Source: JACCZX01 sp038216465
Lineage (GTDB): Bacteria > Pseudomonadota > Gammaproteobacteria > Burkholderiales > Burkholderiaceae_F
Length of the DNA: 23,984 nucleotides
Reading direction: 5' to 3'
Assembly: GCA_038216465.1 (NCBI GenBank)
Contig: JBBQQC010000034.1
Span: 1 to 23,984 of the forward strand
Part shown: in pieces, positions 7,189 through 14,911 of the stretch
Numbering within the stretch: position 1 is the first letter of the stretch
Layout of the letters: every line of letters starts with the position of its first letter
Position numbers and translations under genes: made by a program
Notes under the pieces: model-generated
The model's database searches: none
What the model saw: the letters and a program-made list of their open reading frames with translations, nothing else
What the model was told of the DNA's origin: nothing

Positions 7189-8356
7189 TTGTCGAATACA
7201 GATACGGGTAGTCGGCGCGGAACCAGTTGCGGAACGAGCGACGCAGCAGGGTACGTGACGTGACCGGTGAGCCGCCTTTCAGCACGTAGTGTTCGCCGTC
7301 GAAGAAGTTGGCCGAGTAGCCGGGGTAATAACTGCGCGCTTCGAACCCTTCGAATCCGGCAAAAGCAGTCGAAGTCCATTCCCAGCCGTTACCCGTCATC
7401 TGCGACACGCCGTAGGCGCTGTCGCCGGCCGGGTGCGCTGTCACCGATACGGGATCCCAGTGACAGAAGTCGAAATTGCCGTGCACACCGTTCGGCGCAT
7501 CATTCCCCCACGGATACGCGTGAGCTTGATCGAGCGAAGCCGCGCGATGCCACTCGGCTTCGGTCGGCAGCGACGCGCCGGTCCAGGTTGCATAGGCAGT
7601 CGCTTGTTGATGTGTCGCGTACACCGGTGCCTCGAGCGGCAGCGGAATCTCGTCGAACATACGGCGCAGCCACCATCCCTCATCGCGCGGGCGCCAGAAC
7701 AGCGGCACCGGACCGCCGGCCTCGACGAAACGCAAATATTCGGCGTTGGTGACTTTGTGTTTCGCGATTTCGAACGTAGGAACCGACTGCGCGCTGGCGG
7801 GAAACTCGTTGTCCCATCCAAATTCGCCGTTCGGTTGCCCCAGTTGCGCGACGCCGGCAGGTATCGAAATGAACTGGGCTTTCGGGACCGGCGCTGATAC
7901 CGATTTCGCGAGGACCCGCCGGCGTTTGAGCGCAGGGTCCAGTTGATGCAGCAGATAGCAAATTGTTTCGGCGTGCATCCATCGGTGCTCTATCACCATC
8001 TGCTGCATATCGGCCGGAATTTGATTCCAATCGCGATCGACGGCAGTGCGAGTGCGGGTGACGTACGCGTGCACCGCTTCTAGCGCGGGCCAGTCCGCCG
8101 GGCTGTCTTGCGGGGCTTGACCTGGTGGTGGATCAATCCCGGCCTCGAACAAGGCATCGAACGTCGGGTGGAACGAGGGCGCGCCGAGTACGCCGCGCGC
8201 GAGCTGATTCCAATCGAACGCTTCCAAGTGCCCAACATAAAAAATCAACCGATGTCGGGCCGGTATCGGGCGCTCGTATAGGGTCTCGCGGGAAACGACT
8301 TCGAACAGCGAGTCGGTGTGGGCGCGGGCGCGATGAAGTTCTGTTTTCGAATCCAT
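7169..8356 (-). CDS. egtB: EgtB-family nonheme iron sulfoxide synthase
   Basis: EgtB joins hercynine to a cysteine or gamma-glutamylcysteine thiol with O2 to form the sulfoxide precursor of ergothioneine. The 395-residue protein has an N-terminal DinB-like helical domain carrying the iron ligands, H43 (YVGHLEAF) and the HX3HXE motif H124/H128/E130. A C-terminal FGE-sulfatase domain follows (about 170-395), with SLPTEAEWHRA and GNGWEWTST. The C-terminus (RRSFRNWF then TIRLARR) lacks the usual GFR ending. No egtA, egtC or egtE is nearby, which suggests a cysteine-using enzyme, although a SenA-type selenoneine synthase is a paralogous alternative. ATG at 8356 was chosen; upstream in-frame codons would run into the asmA promoter region. 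The 3' end overlaps egtD by 20 bases, tail to tail. Confidence 0.87.
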   Translation of the reverse strand: MDSKTELHRARAHTDSLFEVVSRETLYERPIPARHRLIFYVGHLEAFDWNQLARGVLGAPSFHPTFDALFEAGIDPPPGQAPQDSPADWPALEAVHAYVTRTRTAVDRDWNQIPADMQQMVIEHRWMHAETICYLLHQLDPALKRRRVLAKSVSAPVPKAQFISIPAGVAQLGQPNGEFGWDNEFPASAQSVPTFEIAKHKVTNAEYLRFVEAGGPVPLFWRPRDEGWWLRRMFDEIPLPLEAPVYATHQQATAYATWTGASLPTEAEWHRAASLDQAHAYPWGNDAPNGVHGNFDFCHWDPVSVTAHPAGDSAYGVSQMTGNGWEWTSTAFAGFEGFEARSYYPGYSANFFDGEHYVLKGGSPVTSRTLLRRSFRNWFRADYPYLYSTIRLARR

Positions 8357-8435
8357 AACACGATGTCGAGACGGGTTGCGGCAAAACAATACGCCGGGCG
8401 CTGAGATCGGGCACGACTCTTGCATTTTCCATGCC

Positions 8436-10550
8436 GTGAACGAGTCAACAAATTCTCAAAAGACTGCATCCGCAACATCGACGCCCGCTGCGGCATCGAA
8501 GCGTAAATGGCCGTGGGCGCTGGGAGCGATTGCGCTGGCCCTGGTTGTGGTCGTCGCGATCTTCGACTGGAACTGGTTTCGCGGCCCCCTTGAGCGCCGC
8601 TTGAGCGAATCGAGCGGGCGTCCGGTCACGATCGGGCATCTTGCGGTCGAGCTGGCGTGGGCGCCGCGCATCGTCATCTCCGACATCGCAATCGGTAATG
8701 CCGAATGGGCCGGTGAGGAGCCGCTCGGCATTTTGCGTGAGCTGATGGTCAGCGTCAGCATACCTTCGTTGTTCACGAACGAAATTGTTTTGCCGCACGT
8801 GCGGCTGACCGGTGGCGAGGTCAACCTGTTACGCGAGAAAGATGGCCGCGCCAACTGGCAGCTGCGTAAATCGGATCAGCCGTCTTCCCGCACTTTTGAT
8901 GTGCAGGCGCTGGCGCTGGTGGACGCTACCCTTTCGTTGCGCGATGGCGTGCAGAACATTGACCTCGACGCGACCGGCACCAGCCGCGTCGATGGCGCTT
9001 ACGAATCGCGCATGACGTTCAAGGGCCATTGGCGCGGCAATCCGTTCGAAGGAACAGCCGACATTGGAAACGTTTTGTCGCTGCGCGAAGCCAGCGACCC
9101 GTTTCCGTTGCGGCTTGTATTGCGCTTCGGCCGGACCTCGGTCAACGCCGAGGGGCAGATCGGTGGCGTGCGGGACCTGACGCACATTGACGCCAAGGTG
9201 GCGGTCAGCGGACCGAGTCTGTCGGCGCTGTACCCGACTCTGCCGCTGGCCCTGCCCGATTCGCCGCCGTACCACATCACAGGTCACTTGGTGCGCGACG
9301 GCGACGTGTACACCTACACCGACTTCAGCGGCGTGATCGGCAATACGGATCTTGCAGGCGACGCACGTTATGAACGCAGGCCACCTCGCCCACTGCTGAC
9401 GGCGACCTTGAAAAGCCGTAGCCTTGACCTAGCGGACCTGGGTCCGCTGGTGGGCCTGCCGCCGCGCACGAGTGCGACTTCCGCGTCGGCCGAGCCGAAA
9501 GCCAAGCCCGGCTCGGCAAAAGCCACGCCGGCGAAGTTGCCGCCGGGCAAGGTGTTCCCGAACAATCCTTTCAACGTCGAGAAGTTAAATGCGATGGACG
9601 CCGACGTGCGCCTGAGCGCGGCGACGTTGAAGATTCCAGAACAGATTCCGCTGGAGGATTTCTCTACGCACCTGAAGCTCAACGGCGGTCTGCTGGTGCT
9701 TGACCCGATGAACTTCGGGATGGCGGGCGGCAATCTGGTGTCGACGATCACACTCGATGCGCGCACCAATCCAATCGCGGCCAAGGCGGCGATCGATCTG
9801 CGGCGGGTGAAGCTTGGACTGTTGTTCCCCACCATTAACACGATCAAGAACACCAGCACCGGTTCGCTGGGCGCACAGATTCGCCTGGCGGGGCGTGGCA
9901 ATTCGATTGCCGACATGCTGGCCACGGCGGACGGCACGATGAATTTCGGCATGGCAGGCGGCCGGGTGTCCGAGCTCAGCGTGTGGCTCGTCAACTTGTA
10001 CGGTGGCCAGCTGATACCGCTGCTGTTTGGCGGTGATCGTCCGACTCAGATCCGCTGTGGTGCAGCCGCCTTCGCCGTTGACGACGGGTTGGCCACATTG
10101 GGCGTATTCGTGTTCGATACCGAAGAGTCGAACATCCACGCCAGCGGCACCATCAATCTGGGGGCGGAAGAATTGGACCTGACGCTCGAGCCGCGGCCGA
10201 AGAAGGTGGGCATTCTGTCGCTGCGCGGTCCGGTGCACATCTCGGGCCCGTTTCGCAATACAAGTTTCGGTGTCTCGGGCCAGACGGTCGGGCGCGGCCT
10301 CGGGGCGGTCGCACTCGGTTTGATCAATCCTTTGCTTGCACTGATTCCGTTGATTGAAACCGCGCCGGGCCAGAACGCCGATTGCCAGTCGGCATTGGCG
10401 GCGGTCAGCGGCGCGGTTAAGCAATCGGGCAAGAAAGTGAGCGACTCTCCAGCGGCCGAAGAAGCAGCGTCCACGCCGGCGCCGATCGTCGATATGCGCA
10501 AACGCTCGGGCCCGCCGGCACCGATCGTCGATGTCCCCGCGCAGAAATAA
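8436..10550 (+). CDS. AsmA-family protein (YhjG-like)
   Basis: The 704-residue protein has a short cytoplasmic N-terminus, one membrane anchor (about residues 25-45, LGAIALALVVVVAIF) and a long periplasmic part. This is the arrangement of AsmA-family proteins, now thought to form lipid-conducting beta-groove bridges from inner to outer membrane. The first 120 residues (GRPVTIGHLAVEL, VRLTGGEVNLLREKDGRANW) are the AsmA N-terminal repeat, and the C-terminal half matches AsmA_2 (GTMNFGMAGGRVSEL). Length is near that of E. coli YhjG. The start is GTG at 8436; the ATG at 8431 is out of frame and stops after two codons. The C-terminus is low-complexity with a repeated PAPIVD motif. The gene is divergent from egtB and its stop lies two bases from the convergent transglutaminase-like gene. 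Confidence 0.85.
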   Translation: MNESTNSQKTASATSTPAAASKRKWPWALGAIALALVVVVAIFDWNWFRGPLERRLSESSGRPVTIGHLAVELAWAPRIVISDIAIGNAEWAGEEPLGILRELMVSVSIPSLFTNEIVLPHVRLTGGEVNLLREKDGRANWQLRKSDQPSSRTFDVQALALVDATLSLRDGVQNIDLDATGTSRVDGAYESRMTFKGHWRGNPFEGTADIGNVLSLREASDPFPLRLVLRFGRTSVNAEGQIGGVRDLTHIDAKVAVSGPSLSALYPTLPLALPDSPPYHITGHLVRDGDVYTYTDFSGVIGNTDLAGDARYERRPPRPLLTATLKSRSLDLADLGPLVGLPPRTSATSASAEPKAKPGSAKATPAKLPPGKVFPNNPFNVEKLNAMDADVRLSAATLKIPEQIPLEDFSTHLKLNGGLLVLDPMNFGMAGGNLVSTITLDARTNPIAAKAAIDLRRVKLGLLFPTINTIKNTSTGSLGAQIRLAGRGNSIADMLATADGTMNFGMAGGRVSELSVWLVNLYGGQLIPLLFGGDRPTQIRCGAAAFAVDDGLATLGVFVFDTEESNIHASGTINLGAEELDLTLEPRPKKVGILSLRGPVHISGPFRNTSFGVSGQTVGRGLGAVALGLINPLLALIPLIETAPGQNADCQSALAAVSGAVKQSGKKVSDSPAAEEAASTPAPIVDMRKRSGPPAPIVDVPAQK

Positions 10551-10552
10551 CG

Positions 10553-11623
10553 CTACGAAATTTCGCGCGCTGAGATCCAGTATTTGAAGTTGTCGGGATC
10601 CAGACTGTCCATTCGGCCGTGGGCGTTTTCCGCCTGCGGATACATCAGGAACGGCAGCGGCGCCTTGGTCGATCCCGGCAATCGCACCTCGTGCGCGTAG
10701 TTGTACGCGAGCCAGTTGCCTTCCCAACCGCCCCACAGCATCGATCGCGCTTGCTTGACCACGTCGTCATTTAGTGTGAGCCCGGGTCTTTCTTCGAGCA
10801 CGACCTTGCGCACGTCGGCCGGGTCGACCGGAATCCAGCCGATGTTCTGCGCATAAAACTCGGCTCGACAGTGCTGCGCCCGGGTGATGTCGCCGGACTT
10901 GCCGAGACTCTTGTATCCGCGCTTCGACTCGGCGACGCGCACGCCGTAGACGTCGCGCGCCGGCACGCCGACCGAGCGCGCGAGCGCAACGAACAGGGCG
11001 TTCAAATCAGCGCATTTGCCGTTCAGGTTATTGCCTTCCAGCATTGCCTTTATATCGCCGACACCGCAACCCGGTGTCTTTGGATTGCGCTCGGTGTTTT
11101 CCACTGTCCAGTCGTAGAGCGCGCGTGCCTTGTCAACATCGGTGCGAGCGCCGCGCGTCGCTTTCAACGCCGTTTCGCGCACGATCCCGTCGGTCAGCAT
11201 GAATTCGGTCGCCTTCAAGTACGTGGCTTGCTCCTCCGCGCTTGCCCGCATCGCGACGCCGGGCTTCAAATCCACCTTGCGATCACGCGTGCGAAAACGG
11301 CTCGTTACCTCGAACACCGGCTGGTTTTCATTCGGCTTGAATCGGGCAGCGCCGATCGCCGCACGATATATCGGTTCAATCACGTCGTTATTGACGGTGA
11401 AATTGCCGGTCACTGAATTTTCGAGCGTCTGAAACCAGTCGGCGTCCTGCGACAGCGGCAGCGGCACCCAGACCAGTACCTGCCCGGTCGGCGCCGCTAC
11501 TTCGATACGCGTGACGACCTCGAAAGTGCGCCAGCCATCGGCACTCTGCGCGCGTGAACCAAAGGGCGTGACAGCCAGCAAGCCGGCGGCCGGGCCTGCT
11601 GCGAGAAGCGTACGGCGTTTCAT
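10553..11623 (-). CDS. Secreted transglutaminase-like protein
   Basis: The 356-residue protein has a twin-arginine-like signal peptide (MKRRTLLAAG, cut near residue 25). A beta-rich region (30-125) follows, then a transglutaminase-like cysteine protease fold. The triad is intact: C204 in NLNGKCADLN, H251 in AQHCRAEF and D267 in IPVDPADV. Periplasmic members are usually proteases or peptide-processing enzymes; the substrate is not known. The start ATG at 11623 is fixed by a good GGAGA at 11633-11629 with a 5-base spacer. It is the last gene of a leftward run after selD and the TlpA-like gene, separated from the latter by 54 bases. Confidence 0.85.
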   Translation of the reverse strand: MKRRTLLAAGPAAGLLAVTPFGSRAQSADGWRTFEVVTRIEVAAPTGQVLVWVPLPLSQDADWFQTLENSVTGNFTVNNDVIEPIYRAAIGAARFKPNENQPVFEVTSRFRTRDRKVDLKPGVAMRASAEEQATYLKATEFMLTDGIVRETALKATRGARTDVDKARALYDWTVENTERNPKTPGCGVGDIKAMLEGNNLNGKCADLNALFVALARSVGVPARDVYGVRVAESKRGYKSLGKSGDITRAQHCRAEFYAQNIGWIPVDPADVRKVVLEERPGLTLNDDVVKQARSMLWGGWEGNWLAYNYAHEVRLPGSTKAPLPFLMYPQAENAHGRMDSLDPDNFKYWISAREIS

Positions 11624-11677
11624 GAGTGTCTCCGAATAATGTGGCGGCACGCGCCAACGAAGGCTGCTGTCGTCCGG

Positions 11678-12196
11678 CTAACGCGACGGCGGCGGGTTCA
11701 GCAACGCGCGAATTGTGTTAACTAGCCGGTCGCTTGTCCAATCGGCCGCGCCGCTGATTGCAAATTGGACGAGGCCGTCGCGGTCGATGAGGTAGCTGGC
11801 CGGAAACACGCGTGCACCCCAGGCGCGGGCGACGCTACCGTCGGTGTCGCGCACTACCGGCAGGGTCAAATTCATTTTCTGCAGGAACGCCACGATTCGC
11901 GCCGGACCTTCCTGGTAATTGACTGTCAGCACTGCGAAGCCGCTCGCGCCAAATGCGTCATGCAATTGCTGTAGCGACGGCATTTCGGTGACGCAAGGCT
12001 CGCACCACGTCGCCCAAAAGTTCACCAGCACGACGTTGCCGCGAAGCTGCTGCAGCGAAAACGCAGTTCCATCGACGCTCAGCAGGTCGATTGGAGGCGC
12101 GACCAGCTTGCCTTTCGCCTCTGGCTCGGCGGCACGCAGGTAAGTCGGAATGGCAAACGGGATCGCCGCCGCGAGCAGACTTCGGCGCGCCCACAT
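11678..12196 (-). CDS. TlpA-like periplasmic thioredoxin
   Basis: The 172-residue protein has an N-terminal export signal (MWARRSLLAAAIPFAIP, cut near residue 23) and a thioredoxin fold of the TlpA/ResA/AhpC-TSA group. The active site is WCEPC with C65 and C68, and the cis-proline is P132 (VFPASYLID). Such proteins reduce disulfides in the periplasm, often for cytochrome c or copper-centre assembly. The start lies three bases after the selD stop, so the two are probably translated from one message. A DsbD/CcdA partner that would keep it reduced is not in the window. Confidence 0.88.
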   Translation of the reverse strand: MWARRSLLAAAIPFAIPTYLRAAEPEAKGKLVAPPIDLLSVDGTAFSLQQLRGNVVLVNFWATWCEPCVTEMPSLQQLHDAFGASGFAVLTVNYQEGPARIVAFLQKMNLTLPVVRDTDGSVARAWGARVFPASYLIDRDGLVQFAISGAADWTSDRLVNTIRALLNPPPSR

Positions 12197-12199
12197 ACG

Positions 12200-13249
12200 C
12201 TAGCCGTTTACCGCGATGCCGCGGCCTGGCGCGAAGTTGCCGATCACGGCTGCGCGATCGAAGCCTTCGGCACGAAAGACGGCGAGCACGTCGTCGACCG
12301 AGCCTGCCGCGCAGCTGACCAACAGACCTCCGCTTGTTTGCGGATCGGTCAGCAGCGTCCTCTTTAGGTCGGGCACATTGTTCAGGCTCACATGCTGTCC
12401 GTAGCCGGCCCAATTGCGGTCCGAAGCGCCGGTGAGGTAGCCCTGCTCGGCGAGTCGTTCGGCGCCGGTTAGCCAGGGCACTGCGCTCAAATCAATCATC
12501 GCAGCAAGTCCGCTGCCGAGTGCGATTTCGTTCAGGTGTCCGAGCAGACCGAAGCCGGTGACGTCGGTCATCGCGTGTACGTCAGGCATGTCGGCAAGTT
12601 TGCGTCCCGGCGTGTTCAGTTTCGTGGTGCTGGCGATCATTTGCGCGTAGCCGCTGGCGTCGAGCGCACCTTTCTTCAGCGCCGCAGAAAAAACGCCGAC
12701 TCCGAGCGGCTTGCCAAGAATCAGCGCGTCGCCTGCCTGCGCCTGACTGTTCTTCTTGATCTTGCGCGGGTGTACGAGTCCGAGGGCAACCAGTCCGTAG
12801 ATCGGCTCGGCCGAATCGATCGTGTGGCCGCCGGCGATTGGAATGCCGATCGCGTTGCACACCGACTGACCGCCCTCGGCAATCCGCCGGATCACTTCGA
12901 GAGGAATCTTGTCGATCGGCATGCCGAGCAGCGCCAGCGCCATGAACGGGGTGCCGCCCATCGCGTACACGTCCGACAGTGCATTGGTCGCGGCGATGCG
13001 ACCAAAGTCATAAGGATCGTCGACAACCGGCGTGAAAAAATCGGTCGTCGCTACGATCGCTTGCTCGTCATTCAGCTGATATACCGCGGCATCGTCGGCG
13101 GTCTCGATGCCGACCAGCAATTGCGGCGGCACGACACCGCGCACGCCTTGCAAGATCTCGCTCAGCACGCCTGGCGCGATCTTGCAGCCGCAACCCCCGC
13201 CGTGGGCAAATGCCGTGAGTTTGATCTTCAGATCATTGGGAGCGTTCAT
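12200..13249 (-). CDS. selD: Selenide, water dikinase (selenophosphate synthetase)
   Basis: SelD makes selenophosphate from selenide and ATP, the selenium donor for selenocysteine, 2-selenouridine in tRNA, or selenoneine. The 349-residue length is standard. The active-site loop HGGGCGCK holds C20 and K23 (E. coli C17 and K20), so this is the cysteine form and needs no UGA recoding. Metal/ATP aspartates D53, D70 and D93 and the segment GGHTIDSAEPIYGL are present. No selA, selB, selC or mnmH/selU is visible, so the product's use must be encoded elsewhere. It heads the leftward run with the TlpA-like and transglutaminase-like genes and is divergent from a small secreted protein, only 21 bases away. 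Confidence 0.95.
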   Translation of the reverse strand: MNAPNDLKIKLTAFAHGGGCGCKIAPGVLSEILQGVRGVVPPQLLVGIETADDAAVYQLNDEQAIVATTDFFTPVVDDPYDFGRIAATNALSDVYAMGGTPFMALALLGMPIDKIPLEVIRRIAEGGQSVCNAIGIPIAGGHTIDSAEPIYGLVALGLVHPRKIKKNSQAQAGDALILGKPLGVGVFSAALKKGALDASGYAQMIASTTKLNTPGRKLADMPDVHAMTDVTGFGLLGHLNEIALGSGLAAMIDLSAVPWLTGAERLAEQGYLTGASDRNWAGYGQHVSLNNVPDLKRTLLTDPQTSGGLLVSCAAGSVDDVLAVFRAEGFDRAAVIGNFAPGRGIAVNG

Positions 13250-13270
13250 CGGCCGAATTATGATCGACGG

Positions 13271-13678
13271 ATGAAATCATCACATTTGATAGCGGTGCTG
13301 CTGGCTGTGCTCGCAGTTGCGCCCACCGTACGCGCGCAAACGGCTCTCGCCGATTCGTACATTGAAGCGCAGGAGCTCGGACGACGCGATGAAAAAGATC
13401 CGCTGACCGTCGAGTATCACAGCACCGTATTGCTGCCGCAGTTCAGCGCCCGCTATCGCGCGCATCTGCGCGACTGCCAGGCGGAGTTGCAGCAGCCCGA
13501 TCAGACACCGTTCTCTTTCGTCGCAGCCCTCGATCGAGAGGGCAACGTGCTGCGGCTATGGAGCGATCGCAGCCCGCCGGTCTATGCCTGCCTGCGCGGT
13601 CGATTGTTATTCGACCGCTTCGCACCGCCGCCGCGTGCGCCGTTCTATCTCTATATTCATATGCGGTTTGCGAGCTGA
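13271..13678 (+). CDS. Small secreted protein of unknown function
   Basis: The 135-residue product has a clear Sec signal peptide (residues 1-23, ending TVRAQ). The mature part is about 112 residues and contains exactly two cysteines (C69 and C107), which could form a disulfide in the periplasm. The middle segment FSFVAALDREGNVLRLW, followed by a cysteine-containing helix and a final strand, is reminiscent of TonB C-terminal-like folds, but similarity is too weak to name a family. ATG at 13271 is the only start that gives the signal peptide. The gene is divergent from selD with a 21-base gap, and its stop is seven bases from the convergent gene. Confidence 0.7.
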   Translation: MKSSHLIAVLLAVLAVAPTVRAQTALADSYIEAQELGRRDEKDPLTVEYHSTVLLPQFSARYRAHLRDCQAELQQPDQTPFSFVAALDREGNVLRLWSDRSPPVYACLRGRLLFDRFAPPPRAPFYLYIHMRFAS

Positions 13679-13685
13679 CGCCGGC

Positions 13686-14099
13686 TCACGGCATCTGAAT
13701 TTTGCCGCCGCCGCCGAGTCCGCCGACTCCCCCCGCCCCCCCAGGCCCGAAACTGCCGCCGCCCTGACCCGGCAGCACGAGCGACGACGCGCTCTGTCGG
13801 CGCAGCTCCTGCAATTCGCTGACTGTGCGTTCGACCGCGACCTTGGCTGCCTGTGCGTAACCCTTGACCGCGGCGTCGAGTGAATCACCATCGATCTCGA
13901 ACGTCACCGGCAGCGGACCCATCTGCGTCATGATCTGTGCCTCGCCGATGTACAGCGTGGGGCGCGATTTGTCGGCGCCGCCGTGCGAACTGACGGGCAC
14001 CATCGCGCGGATTGTGCCGATGCGCCGATCGGTATAGATCTCCTCGCGATACAGCGAGGCGGCGTCCATTTTGATGTCGAGCTCGGCAGCGGTTGCCAT
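13686..14099 (-). CDS. Conserved-looking hypothetical with glycine-rich tail
   Basis: The 137-residue protein has no signal peptide or membrane segment. Residues 1-105 look like a folded alpha/beta domain ending in a helix (AVKGYAQAAKVAVERTVSEL). The last 30 or so residues are nearly all glycine (GGGSFGPGGAGGVGG and GGGGKIQMP) and probably disordered. I do not recognise the family. The start is well supported: GGAG at 14108-14105 with a 5-base all-A spacer before the ATG. It lies 11 bases downstream of fabI and is probably co-transcribed with it, but no functional link is evident. Confidence 0.75.
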   Translation of the reverse strand: MATAAELDIKMDAASLYREEIYTDRRIGTIRAMVPVSSHGGADKSRPTLYIGEAQIMTQMGPLPVTFEIDGDSLDAAVKGYAQAAKVAVERTVSELQELRRQSASSLVLPGQGGGSFGPGGAGGVGGLGGGGKIQMP

Positions 14100-14110
14100 T
14101 TTTTCTCCGT

Positions 14111-14902
14111 CTATTCGAATTCGAGCGGCGAGCCCATCATGGCATTAAAGCCTCCATCGACGTGCGTGATCTCCGCGGTGATGCCCGCCGCCAGGTCGGA
14201 TAGCAAGAACGCTGCCACGTTGCCGACATCCTCGATCGTTACGTTACGTCGCAGCGGCGCGGTGCTTTCGACCGCCGACAGAATTTTTGAGAACCCCTTG
14301 ATGCCCGCGGCCGCCAGAGTCCTGATCGGCCCGGCCGAAATTCCATTGACGCGAATACCGCGCGGCCCGAGGCTTGCCGCCAGGTAGCGCACGCTTGCTT
14401 CGAGACTCGCCTTTGCGAGTCCCATCGTGTTGTAGTTGGGTACTGCGCGCTTCGAGCCGAGATAAGTCAGCGTCAGCAACGACGCCTTGCGGCCTTGCAT
14501 CAGCGGAAGCGCGGCCTTCGCGAGCGCCGGAAAGCTGTACGAAGAAATGTCGTGCGCAATCCGAAAACCCTCGCGCGACAAGCCTTCGACAAAATCGCCT
14601 GCAATGGCTTCACGCGGCGCGAAGCCGATCGAGTGCACGAGTCCGTCGAGCGCTTCCCAGCGCTGCGTCAAGCCATCGAAGGCGGCGGCGATCTGCGCAT
14701 CGTCGCCGACGTCCATTTCGTACACGAGGTCGGATCCGAAATGCGCAGCAGTCTCGCCGATACGCTCGCGGAAGCGCTCGCCGACATAGGTGAACGCCAG
14801 CTCGGCGCCCTCACGCTTGCAGGCTTGCGCGATGCCATAGGCAATCGAGCGATTCGAAAGGACCCCGGTGATCAGCAGGCGCTTGCCAGCAAGAAACCCC
14901 AT
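14111..14902 (-). CDS. fabI: Enoyl-[acyl-carrier-protein] reductase (NADH), FabI
   Basis: FabI performs the last reduction in each round of type II fatty acid elongation. The 263-residue length matches E. coli FabI (262). The beginning MGFLAGKRLLITGVLSNRSI is the classical NAD-binding start. Catalytic Y147, Y157 and K164 (NYNTMGLAK) correspond to E. coli Y146, Y156 and K163. G93 (SIGFAP), the residue whose change gives triclosan resistance, is unaltered, so a triclosan-sensitive enzyme is expected. The start was set at ATG 14902 rather than the preceding TTG because the family begins MGFL. The gene lies 9 bases after mltD and is likely in its transcript. Confidence 0.96.
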   Translation of the reverse strand: MGFLAGKRLLITGVLSNRSIAYGIAQACKREGAELAFTYVGERFRERIGETAAHFGSDLVYEMDVGDDAQIAAAFDGLTQRWEALDGLVHSIGFAPREAIAGDFVEGLSREGFRIAHDISSYSFPALAKAALPLMQGRKASLLTLTYLGSKRAVPNYNTMGLAKASLEASVRYLAASLGPRGIRVNGISAGPIRTLAAAGIKGFSKILSAVESTAPLRRNVTIEDVGNVAAFLLSDLAAGITAEITHVDGGFNAMMGSPLEFE

Positions 14903-14911
14903 CAACCGATC

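Noticed and set aside
8376..8435. Extended AsmA start at TTG 8376
   Set aside because: The added residues have no family similarity and would cover the divergent promoter region; the GTG at 8436 gives a normal short cytoplasmic leader before the membrane anchor.
12200..13249. Selenocysteine (UGA) in SelD
   Set aside because: The active-site position is an ordinary cysteine codon and the frame is uninterrupted.
12536..13270. Long rightward frame antisense to selD, in frame with the small secreted protein
   Set aside because: It is a high-GC shadow of selD; the real gene begins at the ATG 13271 with a signal peptide.
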